A stretch of 64,000 bases of DNA from Eudorina sp. 2006-703-Eu-15 (Eukaryota; Chlorophyta; Chlorophyceae; Chlamydomonadales; Volvocaceae): NCBI GenBank assembly GCA_003117195.1, contig BDSI01000138.1:186001-250000 (forward strand). Direction: 5' to 3'. Below the pieces are notes generated by a model. It ran no database searches and was not told where the DNA came from. It saw only the letters and a program-made list of their open reading frames with translations. Positions 44,700 to 55,990 of the stretch are shown piece by piece. Each line of letters opens with the position of its first letter. Within the stretch, counting starts at the first letter, position 1. A program made the translations under genes and the position numbers.

Positions 44700-47600
44700 G
44701 CCTGCGCCCACCACCGCCTGCCGCGCCGACTTTCTTCTTACCGGCCTTTGGCGGCGCCTCCGCCGCCTCCCCATCTGCCCCTTGGAGCCGTCGCTGCTTG
44801 CGCGCCTCTGTCCGCTTGCTGTCCTTCTCAACCAACTCGAAGAAGTTAACCAGCTGCTCCCACTGATTCAACTGCTTCTCCAGCCTGTCCTCGCGGTCCT
44901 CTTCGGACGGCAAGGCGGCGCCGTCGCGCCGTTTGCGGCCGCCACCACTGGCGGCCGGGATCGGCACCGCCGGCGCCGCCTGGGTACGCGCCGCCGCCGC
45001 CGCTGTAGCAGCAGCCGCCGCAACTTTGGCTTTGCCCGAAGCAGGGCTGGCGGCCGCGCCGGCTGCGCCGGCGGCGGCGGAGGTCGAGGCGGCGGCGCGC
45101 CTGGCGGTGGTGCGCTCAGCGCGCTGCTCCTCCTCCATCAACTCTTTGACGTACTGTTCGTACTTCTCGTACGTCTGAGAGGGCCGGGGGGCCATACCAC
45201 CCACACAGCAGGGTCAGCGTTGCCGCCAGTATGCGCGGTTGGGTGGCGGCGCGGGGACCGATGACCTGACGTACTATAAGCACCCCGTGCCAGTGCCGTA
45301 CTCAACACCACTCCCACCCATCCTGCTAACATCGCTTCAGCGGCGCCGCCGCGGGCGCCAACGTCGGCGTCGCCGGTGCCGCCGCTGCTGGTGCCGCCGC
45401 TGCTGGTGCCGCTGCTGCCGGGGGCTGCTTGGTGGACGTAGGGGTGGCCATTGGGTCAAACTTGGCCCGGCGGCGGACCTCCTGCTTCCAGGCCTTGCGC
45501 TCCGCCTTGCGCTGCTGGAGGAACTCCTGGTAGGCCGCCTCCTCGTCCGCGCTTAGCGGGCCACCACATACACTGTGTGCACCCACATGTTGCGTCCATT
45601 TGGTCCCGCCCTGCGACACGATGGACAGGGGGAACTCCTGCACCGGGTGGTGCGAGAGCCGAAGCCTCTGTGGGGTCAATGAGAGGGTGCGGGTCAGGAC
45701 AGCGCTTCAGGCCAGAGGAGGGAGGGAGGCTTATGAGAGACAGCAACCCGAGAACACCGACCCGGACGAACCCCTGACACTTTGCCCGAGGGGGTTGCTT
45801 GATCGCAGTGACGCTTCAGGTCCCCCACAAGACAAGGTAAGGGATCTCACGTTAGCATCACAGTAATCGCAATCAAGGTGGCCTAGAGGGGCCCTCCTCC
45901 CCGCCGCTGAAAGGGCAGCCGTCCTGGCGCCATCAATGGTTACCAGTGCGTGAGCAACCGCCACACTGCCTTGCCGAAACACTCAACGTCAAGGACCGTC
46001 CACGCACCACCAGAGGTTGACTGGCAAGCATTTGGGACCTGGGTAGTTCGCGCGGGCATCTCGTTAAACACACGGCCGGAAGGCTACGGGTTGCACCCAG
46101 GGCGGAGTGGCATGACACCCGCCGTATAAAACCCGCGTGACCGCGTCTCTGCGACGTTTAGGCAGACCTAGATATTTCTTGCTAAGTGTCCACGAGGGAT
46201 ACCGGCAGCGGCTTTCTTCCAGGTGTATTCCGCAGCCCATTTGGCAGCACCTCACCTTGCTGGCGCCGTCGGGACTCCATTGCGTCACGTAGAAAAGCTG
46301 CAGGAGCCCGAGCATGCCGCAGGCGCGCAGGTCCGTGGCGGGGTCTTGGCCCTGCGGACACACCGGCCGGGGCGGTCGCGAGCGCGGACAAACATTCGCC
46401 ATTCCTACCTGGTGACCAAACTCTGTCGCACGTCCCACACGGAGACGGTACGGAGAGTAACGGAGTGGAAAGCAGGTTGATATTTCATGACCTGTCTTCC
46501 CATTTATACGCACCCGTGAAGGCGCCGTACAGAGCCCCAAGAATCCGCACGTGAATGGGGTCCTTGTAGCCGAAGAGCACCCGGGCCAGTGCCAGCAGCT
46601 ACACCAACTGCTCCCGCAGCTGCGGCGGCTTCAGGTCCGGCAGCCCCAGGCACAGCATCCGTGAGAGGAAGCAGGGTGGGGGCGACGACAGCAACGACAC
46701 AGCGGAGACCCCGGGACCGCTGGTGCCGGCCACCGGCGAAGTGTTGGCCGTCTGTGTGAGGGTGTGAACAAGCCGGCGAATTCACTGAATCGTACTAGTC
46801 CGGGGTGTTTGGCGGTATTAGGGAAATCACCCCAATACCACGGGCATGCGAGTCGCAAGGGTGTGGCGCTGGCAAAGAAACTCAGGTACTTTGCGGCAAC
46901 GGTGCAACCGGGCAACTGATAGGTAGGCACTGGAGTTGCCTGAAACTCAAGCCGATTAGTACCCAGCAATTTCTCGAGGGCTAGCGACACCGAACACCGG
47001 CAACGCCCCGGATCTGAGTTTCATCCCGGCGGGCAATGCCTCAACTGAAAAAAAAACCGCTGTGTCCGCCCGTGTAACAGCCGGCCGCATGCCGCTTAAG
47101 TACGGTACATGTCCGCAGCACCAGCCCCATTGACCGGGCAGGACGGCCGCCAGACACGCCGCCAGCATTCACGAATTGTCGTTTAACGAGGCGAATGGAT
47201 GCTACTGGGCGCTGGGGTGAGCGTGGAACCCTCGCAGACCTCGTAGGAGTTGTACGGGGTGAAGGATCAAGTGGTACACCCATCCTCAATAGAGGAGTGC
47301 TTCAGTGGTTTCCCCGATGGGCAAGGATCGCTGCCCCGGCCAGAGTCAGATATGTAATGACCACACAACACGTGAGCGCCAGGGTGGCTATCTTAAGATA
47401 TGAATATATATTCGGCCGAAAATCTTGAGTTTTGATAGATACTTTCCCTCGGGAGAAAAATGAGGTTTTAGATACTCATGGCCTCTCGCGCGGGGAAGAG
47501 CCCCCTTGAGTAGATAAAATGCCGGCAAAAGCTCCCTCCGACAGATACTTTCAGCACGATTGGGCAAGGAGTATCTCCGGCCGTAGATACTCTGTAAAAT

Positions 47601-47722
47601 AAGATAGCCACCCTGGTGAGCGCTGGCCGCGCTAGCAGCCCAGCCGCAAGCCACCCCACCTGCTCCCGCTGCCTTTCCCGGTTCGCCGCCTCCCACTCGT
47701 CCTCCGGCACGTTTCTGGCCAC
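44700..47722 (-). pseudogene. Copy B of the ELMO-exon + gene G fusion, truncated
   Basis: Minus-strand copy B, offset about 6,470 bases from copy A. The ELMO exons are present (exon 46351-46256 with DPATDLRACGMLGLLQ) and carry the same in-frame TAG at 46601-46599. The ELMO start is separated from the upstream exon by a MITE at 47380-47615. The exon from TYEKYEQY to KAGKKK is open here (CAG at 44874-44872 where copy A has TAG). The downstream six exons of gene G are deleted: sequence jumps from the KKVGAAG codons near 44730 into spacer at about 44715, equal to loss of about 3 kb (51223-54217) of copy C. It also has copy A's 948-bp deletion. A functional product is unlikely. Confidence 0.72.
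47372..47623. mobile_element. 236-bp hAT-like MITE with 8-bp target-site duplication
   Basis: The element spans 47380-47615. Its ends are perfect 16-bp inverted repeats, CAGGGTGGCTATCTTA at the left and the complement at the right. It is flanked by an 8-bp duplication GTGAGCGC (47372-47379 and 47616-47623). Copy A has the empty site with a single GTGAGCGC at 40912-40919, so the insertion is younger than the A/B duplication. An 8-bp target duplication and CAGGG termini fit the hAT superfamily. The interior is AT-rich, contains several AGATACT/AGTATCT motifs, and has no coding capacity, so it is non-autonomous. Confidence 0.92.
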
Positions 47723-47723
47723 G

Positions 47724-48645
47724 TCAGGCGCCGCTGCGGGGCCCCCATTGCCGGAGTCATGACCCGACGCCGTGCGTCCCGGCCTTCACAGCCGCATCGC
47801 CTGCTCCAGCGGGCGGCTGCGCGACAGCTACTGCGGTCGCTGCCACGGCAGGTCCCCCGACGGCTTTGAAACCCATCCCGTTGTCATGCGGGGCGTGACC
47901 ACCTGTCGTGTTCGCCCCCGAGTCGTTCTGAACTGGAACGTGGGACTGGGTCCAGTGTCGCCCTGAAGATGATAGCAACCGAATACGCGCGGCGGAACAC
48001 CGGAAGGCACCGTGCTCGCGGGGGAACCCGGGTAGGATCCCAGTCCGGCAAAGCCCAGGAAAAGGAGTTAAGCGCACGCCTCGCTGCCCATCGTTGTGTG
48101 ACGTGGGTTCTGGCAAGCGGGAGGATCAGCACAGGGACACGACGGTGACTTGAGGTCCCTCACCTACTGTGGTGCAGACATCCATTGTTGCTGCTGCCCG
48201 AATACGTTTCGCCGAAGGTCTCGTAGCCAACAGCATCAAATCGCACCGCCGTCATCGCTGTTGCAATAGGGATCGCCCCCTGCTCCACACATTCCGACGT
48301 TTTGCATCCTGCCTATATCAAAGAAGACACACCGCATCCCCAGCAGCCCGCTTCTACAGGACTTGAAATATAATAACGGCAGTGTCCCTAACTCCAAAAT
48401 CCATAACCTGCTGTGTATGTATACATGACAAGCAAATTAAGCCATTCGATTCCAGCACGGTTGGTCTACAGAAATCCCGACTTATGATAATAAAAGCGCG
48501 ACAGACGAATCGACAGACATGATGAGAGTCCATGAGTGACTCCAGGAGCCTGCTTTTTCACAGCCCGCTCAAGCGTCGCCGCTCAGCACATGCGCCATGC
48601 GATGGGTACTTGTGTCTACTTACATGACTGTTAATGTCGTAAAGC
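47724..48645. other. Array spacer between copy B and gene N copy 2
   Basis: Matches 41020-41760 of the previous unit closely up to 48468. After that the two units differ completely until 48645. A conserved minus-strand Ala/Val-rich frame near 47770-47860 may be a further 5' exon of the ELMO gene. No other feature is seen. Confidence 0.5.
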
Positions 48646-48769
48646 CATGTTTCCCCACAAAATCCAGACCCCTTGCTCTCTGAAGCTCTGTTCTGCGCGG
48701 CTGCGCCCTGCAGTGCCCCGTCATGTAGTTCGACGGACATCGGTTCAAAATGCCGATTGTCCTCCAGGC

Positions 48770-49898
48770 AATGATAGCTGCGACGCGGCGATGGAAGGCA
48801 TCCCGGCAGTAACAAGGCGGCATCTCCTGGCCCTGGCAGCGAGGTATGTATTGTCTTTGTGCTCCTTTCTTGTGTTCCTGCTCATGCCGCAGCCATGCTT
48901 TCTTGTGTTCCTGCAGGGGAAGGGCAGTTTCTGGAAGTGGATCGCGCAAGGTGCCGCCTTTGTCTCTGTGGTAAGCCAATCAGCGCGTTCGGTTTTCAGA
49001 TGTGACACGTGAATTAAGCCTCTCGATTTCAGCGCGGACTACAGAATTGTGGTTCGCGGCCCACTTCCGTTTCTCCTCCGCATGTTTACAAACGCGACAG
49101 ACGAATGGACAGTATGTTGATTACGTTATAAGGTAGCTTTCATTTGTGACTCCAGGGAGCTCGCATTTTCACAGCCCGCTCAAGCATCGCTTTGCAGCCC
49201 GCTCAAGCATCGCCTCTCGGCACGCGGCCTCTCGTTATGTCTTCCTACATAACGTTTTCTGTCGCGAAAGCCATGCTGTCCGACCGTGTTCTCTGAACCT
49301 CGGTTCTGCGCCTCCGCGCTTTGCCCTGCAACTGGCGGTGGTGACGGAACGTATCCCGGCACTGAGAAGGCGGGGGTCCCATGGCTGTGGCAGCGAGGTA
49401 TTGCCGTTTTGCATCTTAAAGTGTAATTATGATGCTTTCGACATGCTTTCTTTTGTTCCTGCAGAGCAACGACACTTTCGAGAAGGCGGTCGGACTAGTT
49501 GTCGCCATGGTACGGCAATCGGGTTTTTCATTTTAACGTTATATCATTGTATGACGAGGGGTACGTGTGCCCACGCGCAGGCTGCTTTCGTCGGCGCCGT
49601 CGGCTTGTACCGATGTGGCCAAGGGATCTCTGACGTGGGCAGCGGCCTTAAGGAGTTCGGGACGCCAGGCCTGACCCACATCGGGACCCACATCGGGTCA
49701 GGGCTTGCGACGGCTGGTGGAGGGCCTGGTGGAGGGCTAACCGCGGCTGGTTCCGGGATTCGGGATGCGGGGCGCTGGCTGGGCTTGGGGCTTGTGGGGT
49801 TTTCGCTGGTTTCCGGCGTTGCTGCTATTGTGGTGGAAATCATACGGCGCGACAAGGGGGGGGGGGACACGGCTGACGGGACTTGCGTATTGGGCTGA
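48770..49898 (+). CDS. Gene N, copy 2
   Basis: Second copy of the unknown gene N. Exons correspond one to one: 48917-48970, 49466-49510 and 49582-49898 (TGA), with upstream exons ending ...GAG at 48843 and 49397. In the last exon it differs from copy 1 by loss of 4 codons (the KAGL stretch), gain of 4 codons (a second THIG) and gain of one Gly codon: all indels are multiples of 3 and the membrane helix is unchanged. Upstream, however, it has a 10-base deletion in the first ...GSE exon and one extra G in the second, which shift those frames. So either translation starts downstream (ATG at 49508, spliced onto GCT), or this copy is losing its N-terminus. Function unknown. Confidence 0.5.
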
Positions 49899-50212
49899 CC
49901 GTGTTGCCTTTCAAAGTAGGGGTTAGGGTTCAGGGTTGGGGGCAAATCTAGTTTTACTCAGCACACTTGACCACTGCATAACGAATGTTCGCAGGATGAG
50001 GCATGCTGTATGCTGGCATTGTGAAGTTTGACAGTTTGTACGTGTGACATATGCTGTACATATGGTGTGAGGACGCTATGGAAGAAGTATACGCTGTGCA
50101 CAGCAAGCTTCCTATGCAAACTGGCCGGTCATGTGGACGCATCTGTAGGCGTCGAATCGAATGTTCGCAGGATGAGGCCCTGTTAGCAGCTCGCATTATT
50201 TCATTGTGAGGA

Positions 50213-50291
50213 TTGGCGCTGTGTGTGTATGTGTGTGTGTTCATGATGTACAGCGTAGGTCATGAACACACACACACACACACAGCGCCAA
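50213..50291. repeat. Palindrome with GT/CA arms
   Basis: Left arm 50213-50246 (TTGGCGCT, GT run, TCATGA) pairs with right arm 50260-50291 (TCATGA, CA run, AGCGCCAA) around a 13-base loop. The right arm is absent from the copy 1 spacer near 43775-43805. Confidence 0.9.
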
Positions 50292-50341
50292 TGCACTTCT
50301 TCCGTATTATGGTATGGGGACCTTAATACGGAAGAAGTGCA
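50292..50341. repeat. Perfect 18-bp-arm palindrome directly abutting the previous one
   Basis: TGCACTTCTTCCGTATTA (50292-50309) and its exact reverse complement (50324-50341), 14-base loop. Only the right arm exists in the copy 1 spacer (near 43834-43852, one substitution). The left arm begins at the base after the previous palindrome ends. Confidence 0.9.
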
Positions 50342-51478
50342 CACTGTGCAAGAGCAAGCTGTGCAAGTGCAAGCTGTGCAAGCTTGCACAGCGTAAATAT
50401 ACGCTGCTGTGGTTATAGAATCGGCCAGAGAGCGCTTCTGTTGCGTCGTCATCATTTTGCGTGTTGTTTACGGGGTTGCTCCACTGACCCGTTTGTTAAG
50501 CCACAATTCGAGGCTGTAGGCTCCTAATTGCAATATCTTTTTGTTGCAATTAATTGCGGGACAGGAGCACGCGCGGGACCCACTTCTGTTTGCCTACTTC
50601 CTGGCACGCCCTCAACCTGCCCCCACAATGTACGGGCAGTACAGAGCATCAGAAACAAGCACTCCCTCTCTACGTTTAACAGACACGCCGGCGGTCGAAG
50701 TCGTATGTGCACTAGTGTACAGGGGTGACGGTAAGGGTCATTGCTTAGTGGTGAATGAGGAAGCGTCCTGGTCCACTCGTGGTCTGTTCCCCTGATCCCC
50801 TCGCACTAACAAATGCACTCGTGAATCAAATGCTGTGGCAGCTAGGACGCTGTCTGACTTCAGGGTGCCCGCTTACACACCCTGAATCCGACCGCGTCCC
50901 CTTTGATGGCTCCCCCCAGTGCCATGCCCCCTGCCTCGGCTCCCCCTCCCACGCCTTCCGCTGGCTGGCCCAAGCGGCTCGCCTCCTCCGGAACCGCCAG
51001 GCACCATTGCCACATCACCCGGCTCAGTAGTGGGCTGCGCACCGGTCCTCCTCTGTGTCAGCGGCCGAAGCGGCCAGAGGTCGGGCACTGGCACCGCCCA
51101 ACACCCCAAGTGCGGCACAGCATCTTGGGATGTCCCTCCCTCTCCGCCCGATGTCCCTCCCCCTTGTGGTCCTCGCACTGTCAAGACACGATGGTCATCC
51201 AGACGAGCCTGCGCCCACCACCCGGACCGCGGCACCTGGCAAGACCCGCTTCAACGTGCGCCTTCCCTGCCCCCCCTCCTACAGCCCCGACTACAAATTT
51301 CCTATACCCCTCCTACAGCCCGGCGCAGGCCCCAGCCGACCAACGGATTATGCACTTGACGGCATCAGGCCGCCCACTGCCGCTGCCACTCATGCAGCCT
51401 CCGCCCTCCCTCTACCTCCGCTCCCCTTTCCTCTGCTCCTCCCCCTTCCTCTCCTTCCGCTCCCTTTTCCTGTGCTAA

Positions 51479-54400
51479 TTACATCCCCTTCTTCCGCCCC
51501 TCCTCCTGCTCCTCCAGTGGGGACAGCGGCCTCCAGGACGCCGCCACCACCGCCTGGCCGATGGGCTCCTCCTCCAGGGAGTCCACCCGGAACACGGTCA
51601 CGTCCGTGGCCACCACCGCCGGGGCGCCCGGACCCGGACCCCGCAGCCGCAGCGAGGGGATGGTGGCGTATCTGCGGAGTGCGGGCGGGGCTTGTGAGCG
51701 GCGGCAAGGAAACCAACAAGACCGAAACCAAGTTTCCGATACAAGAATGGGGATGTGTGGTGGGTGCGTGGCGGCGCGTGCGGGAAGGCGGCAGCCTCCG
51801 TTGCCTGCCTCTGGGTCTAATGCCGTGCGCAACACCTCTCGCCCTCTCTCTTTCTCTCTCCCTCAAAGAGAGAGGGCGAGAGGTGTTGCGCACGGCATTA
51901 GACCCTCTCTCTTTCTCTCTCCCTCAAACCGCATTTCGGCTCCGCACGCCCGCGCGAGGGCCTCGAGACTCCGGGCTCGCGACCCACGGGTCACGAGACG
52001 AGAAGAGACGGAACATCACCCGGACGGGACAGGACGGGACGGGACGGACCGCACGCGCACCTCTCCGGCCGCTCCGCCGCCTCCGTACACGCCCACAGCC
52101 ACTCCTGCTGCGAGCGCGGGTCCTGTCGGTCCACCAGCGCCGCCAGCGGGAGTCCGGCGGTGGCGTCGTCGAAGCTGTCGATGTGCAGCGCTGCCAGGGC
52201 GGACCGGTTGCCGTACTCCAGCTGCGGGTCCTCGGAGTCGTCCTGGTGTGTGGGGGGGAGAGGGGCAAGGGGAGGGGGTAACGGAGTCCGAGAGATTGGG
52301 GAGCGGCTCGGACAGGGCGTGATGAGGGGAAGGGACCACGTGACGTCGTACACATCAGGTAGAGCCTCCTCCAGTACGATACCGCTACAGCATTGTACGG
52401 CAGCATCCCCATGACCCGGCACTGGCACGGCTACGGCCATGAGATCGTACTCCTTGACCTTCACAGACACGTCTATACCCGCGGGTCGATCCGCACGCCC
52501 CCGGCACGAAACCCACCAACGCCTCGGAGTCTCCCACCCGTCCCTCCGTGAAACCCCTCCGCCACCTCCTCGGTTTCGCCACCCACGAGCCTCCCAAGAC
52601 ACAAACGCACCCCTCCCCTCCCTCCCGAGCCATGCGGAGGCAGGCAAAGGCAGCCGCCCCACCTGCACGAGGAGGAGGAAGGGCGCCTCCCAGAATACGG
52701 CCGCCCGCTGCTCCTCGCCCACCGCCCCCGCCGCCGCAGCATCCGGTCCCGTCGCCCCCGCCCCCGCCGCCGCCGCCAGCGACTGCCCCGTGGCCATCAG
52801 GCTGCGGCCCAGGTAGCGCTTGGAGCTGATCTCCACCAGTCCCAGAAGCAGTGTGCTGACCTGCGGAAGCATCAGCGGCAGCAGCAGTAGCAGCAGTAGC
52901 AGCAGTAGTAGCAGCGGCCGCGGCAGTAGCAGCAGTTAGTAGCCTTAGCTGCAGCGTTAGTAGCAGCACAGCAATCGTTCAACAGACCGCCCCAAAGACC
53001 CGGCCGCATTAGATCCCATCCGCAGGTCCACAGGCCACCCCCAGTCCCTAGACCGGCCTGTCAGTCAAGACAGCGAAACCGCAAAAACCTTCCACCCAGT
53101 CCCCTGACCCGAGGCCACATACCCACCTCGTCCCGCCAGGACTCCACCTCCTCCTCCTCCTCGGCGCCAGCGCCCCCCTCCCGGCGAGCGACCTGCACCG
53201 CCACAACAGCAACAACAATACTGTGTGACAACAGTAAGGACGAACAACACCATCAACCGCCATCCGGCAGCGGGGCAGGGCAGCGGGGCAGCGATGTCAG
53301 TCAGAACGAGACGGGCGCCGGGGGCATTGACGTTGCCTGATCAGGAAACGACACCAAACGGGGGAGGGCCACCCGTCCAGATGGCACATTGTGGCGGCAT
53401 GAGAGCATGAGAACATGGGAGCATGGGCACCGGGTGCTACGTCCCGGTAGCCGGTACGCCACAGGCGGGACGGACATTGCCGCCCACTGCACAGCCCCTT
53501 TCCTTCTCCCAGCTCACACCCCCCGCAGGTGCGCTTCTTTCTCTCCCTGCCTGGCTCGTACATCTCTCTCCCCCGCCTCCTCTTCCTTCCCTGCAGCCTC
53601 TGTCTCACCGCCCCGCCGCCCCCGCCCCCATCCCCGCCCCCGGCCCCGCCCTCGCCCTCCCTCACCGCCGCGTCTGCCTCCACTTTGGCCTTGAGATCCG
53701 CGAGCTCCGACTCCCAGCCCTCACCCAGAAACAGCTGCTCCAGGGACTGACCCACGAGTCCGTGGGTTGGGGGGGGGGTGGACCGCGGAGTGCGCCAGGC
53801 AGACGGCTGTCAGCCACGACACGGCAGGAGTGACACAACCCACCAAACGTACCGTTCACAGCTCCGCAAACTGTAGCAGAGGTATATACCGCTTGCTACA
53901 GCTACAGCTACAGCCATAATGCCATAGCACATTTTATAAAGTGGCGGAAGAGAGGGGCGATTAGGTCGTGGGCTACTTCCCCCGGCTGTCGAGGACTTCA
54001 GGGCAGCCACAAGCCACCAGCCCCGGGGGGAGGGGGGTCGAGCCCTCGGTGCGCAACCGCCAACCCTCTCCGCCACAACTGTCCTACCTTCCAGTCAACC
54101 TCCACCTCCCCTTGCGCCTCCTCGTCATCGCTGTCGTACCGCCCTCCGGACAGACCCAGCTCGTCCAGCTCCGCCGCCAATGACAAACCACCAACTGCCG
54201 CCGCCGCGCCGGCGGCGCCTGCCGCGCCGGCTTTCTTCTTACCGGCCTTTGGCGGCGCCTCCGCCGCCTCCCCATCTGCCCCTTGGAGCCGTCGCTGCTT
54301 GCGCGCCTCTGTCCGCTTGCCGTCCTTCTCAACCAACTCGAAGAAGTTAACCAGCTGCTCCCACTGATTCAACTGCTTCTCCAGCCTGTCCTCGCGGTCC

Positions 54401-55990
54401 TCTTCGGACGGCAAGGCGGCGCCGTCGCGGCGTTTGCGGCCGCCACCACTGGCGGCCGGGATCGGCACCGCCGCCGCCGCCGCCGGCTGGGTACGCGCCG
54501 CCGCCGCCGCCGCAGCTTTGGCTTTGCCCGAAGCAGGGCTGGCGGCCGCGCCGGCTGCGCCGGCGGCGGCGGAGGTCGAGGCGGCGGCGGAGGCGGCGCG
54601 CCTGGCGGCGGCGCGCTCGGAGCGCTGCTCCTCCTCCGCCAACTCGTTGACGTACTGTTCGTATTTCTCGTACGTCTGAGAGGGCCGGGGGGCCATACCA
54701 CCCACACAGCAAGGTCAGCGTTGCCGCCGGTATGCGCGGTTGGGTGGTGGCGCGGGGACCGATGACCTGACGTACTATAAGCACCCCGTGCCAGTGCCGT
54801 ACTCAACACCTCTCCCACCCATTCTGCTAGCATCGCTTCCTAAACACTGCAGCTACTGCTGATGATGATGCCCGTTTCGCAGTCGGGCAGGGGTCAGCCC
54901 CCTTTTTTCACCCCAGGGCCTTCCCAAGGGGGCCCACCACGCCGCCGCCGTACATACTGAGCTTTGAGGCCCGGGCTCCCCTGTAGTGTCTCCCCCGCCC
55001 CGGAGGGGGGAGGGACCCGCGCAGTCCGGACGGACACGACCACCCAGCGGCCAGTTCCCCCCGGTACGGCACACGATATACGGCAACTACCCAATGCGCT
55101 GCTGGATGAGGCCGCTCTCGAACTCCTAAACCCTTAACCCCCCTACCTGTAGCGCGTCCCAATCCAGGTCGTCCTCCGGCTCCTCCGTCCCTGGAGCGGG
55201 AGGAACGGCACCCGGCGCCGGCGGTGCCGCCGTCCTTGATGCTGGTGCCGTCGCCGCCCCTGCGCCCGCCGCCGCCACCGCCGCCGCCGCGGCGGCGGCG
55301 GCCCGCTGCCGCTGCAGCGCCGCGATGGGCATGAGCTGGCGCTTCGGCGCTGGGCCGCCAGGCCGCCGCGCCGCCGCCGCGGCTGCCGCCGTGGTGGCGG
55401 CGGCGGCGGCGCCCCTGCCGCTGCTGCTGGCCACGGGTACCACCGTCGCGACCGCCCCCTCGTCGTCGTCATCCTGCAGCACCTTCCGTGCCATGGCCGC
55501 TATGCCCCCCATGTCCAGTCCGCCGTCCTCGTCGTCTTGCTCGTCCTCATCCACGTCGTACTCGTCGTACGAGGTACGGCGGGCCGCAGCCCGGGGCTGC
55601 TTGTCCCGCGCCGCCGCGAGGTCGACGATGCCCGCGCCGGCAGCCGCGGCGGCAGAGCCGGCGGGGGCACCGTCAGCCGCGACGGCAGCGCCGCTGGCGG
55701 CAGCAGCGGCGGCGGCGCGGGGCTGGGGGAGGCGTTCCGGCGGAGCCGCGGCCACCGCTGGCGGGGGCTTCGGGCGGCTGAGCGCTTGCAGCTGCGCCGC
55801 CGCGGGCACCGATGTCGGCGTCGCCGGTGCCGCCGCCGCTGGTGCCGCTGCCGTGGGCTGCTTGGTGGACTTGGGGGTGGCCATTGGGTCAAACTTGGCC
55901 CGGCGGCGGACCTCCTGCTTCCAGGCCTTGCGCTCCGCCTTGCGCTGCTGGAGGAACTCCTGGTAGGCCGCCTCCTCGTCCGCGCTTAGC
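51479..55990 (-). CDS. Gene G, copy C: Ala/Glu-rich protein of unknown function
   Basis: I do not recognise the family. Minus-strand exons: about 55990-55147, 54675-54088, 53746-53666, 53192-53127, 52860-52663, about 52456-52346, 52242-52061 and 51671-51479 (TAA). Phases agree wherever both ends are clear. The first exon starts PLSADEEAAYQEFLQQRKAE, a charged helix, then Ala/Pro/Gln low complexity with an acidic stretch (DEYDVDEDEQDDEDGG) and ends DDLDWDALQ. Next come TYEKYEQYVNELAEEEQRSE, a long Ala tract, and LNQWEQLVNFFELVEKD, all coiled-coil-like, with basic RKRR. Later exons are more globular (SLEQLFLGEGWESELADLK; VSTLLLGLVEISSKRYLGRS; DPQLEYGNRSALAALHIDSF). The true 5' end is unclear: copies A and B attach ELMO exons here, but in C the matching sequence stops at about 55990 and an unrelated open frame continues to 56229. 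It is the only copy with all gene G exons open and is divergent from USP39. Confidence 0.55.
51813..51905. repeat. Perfect 41-bp-arm palindrome in a gene G intron
   Basis: Arms 51813-51853 and 51865-51905 are exact reverse complements around an 11-base CT-rich loop. The CT-rich segment just inside the left arm (51842-51867) recurs as a direct repeat after the right arm (51903-51928). The corresponding place in copy A (near 35780-35840) has no palindrome. Confidence 0.93.

Larger units (their letters stand above)
49899..51222. other. Tandem-array spacer, copy 2
   Basis: Homologous to 43429-44690. Carries two palindromes not found in copy 1 (50213-50291 and 50292-50341) and lacks copy 1's palindrome. 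No gene is called. Confidence 0.6.

Noticed and set aside
44390..44849. Pro-rich plus-strand frame conserved between the two spacers (also near 50903-51360)
   Set aside because: Conservation follows from the recent duplication of the whole unit; copies differ by frame-breaking indels near 44575/51085.
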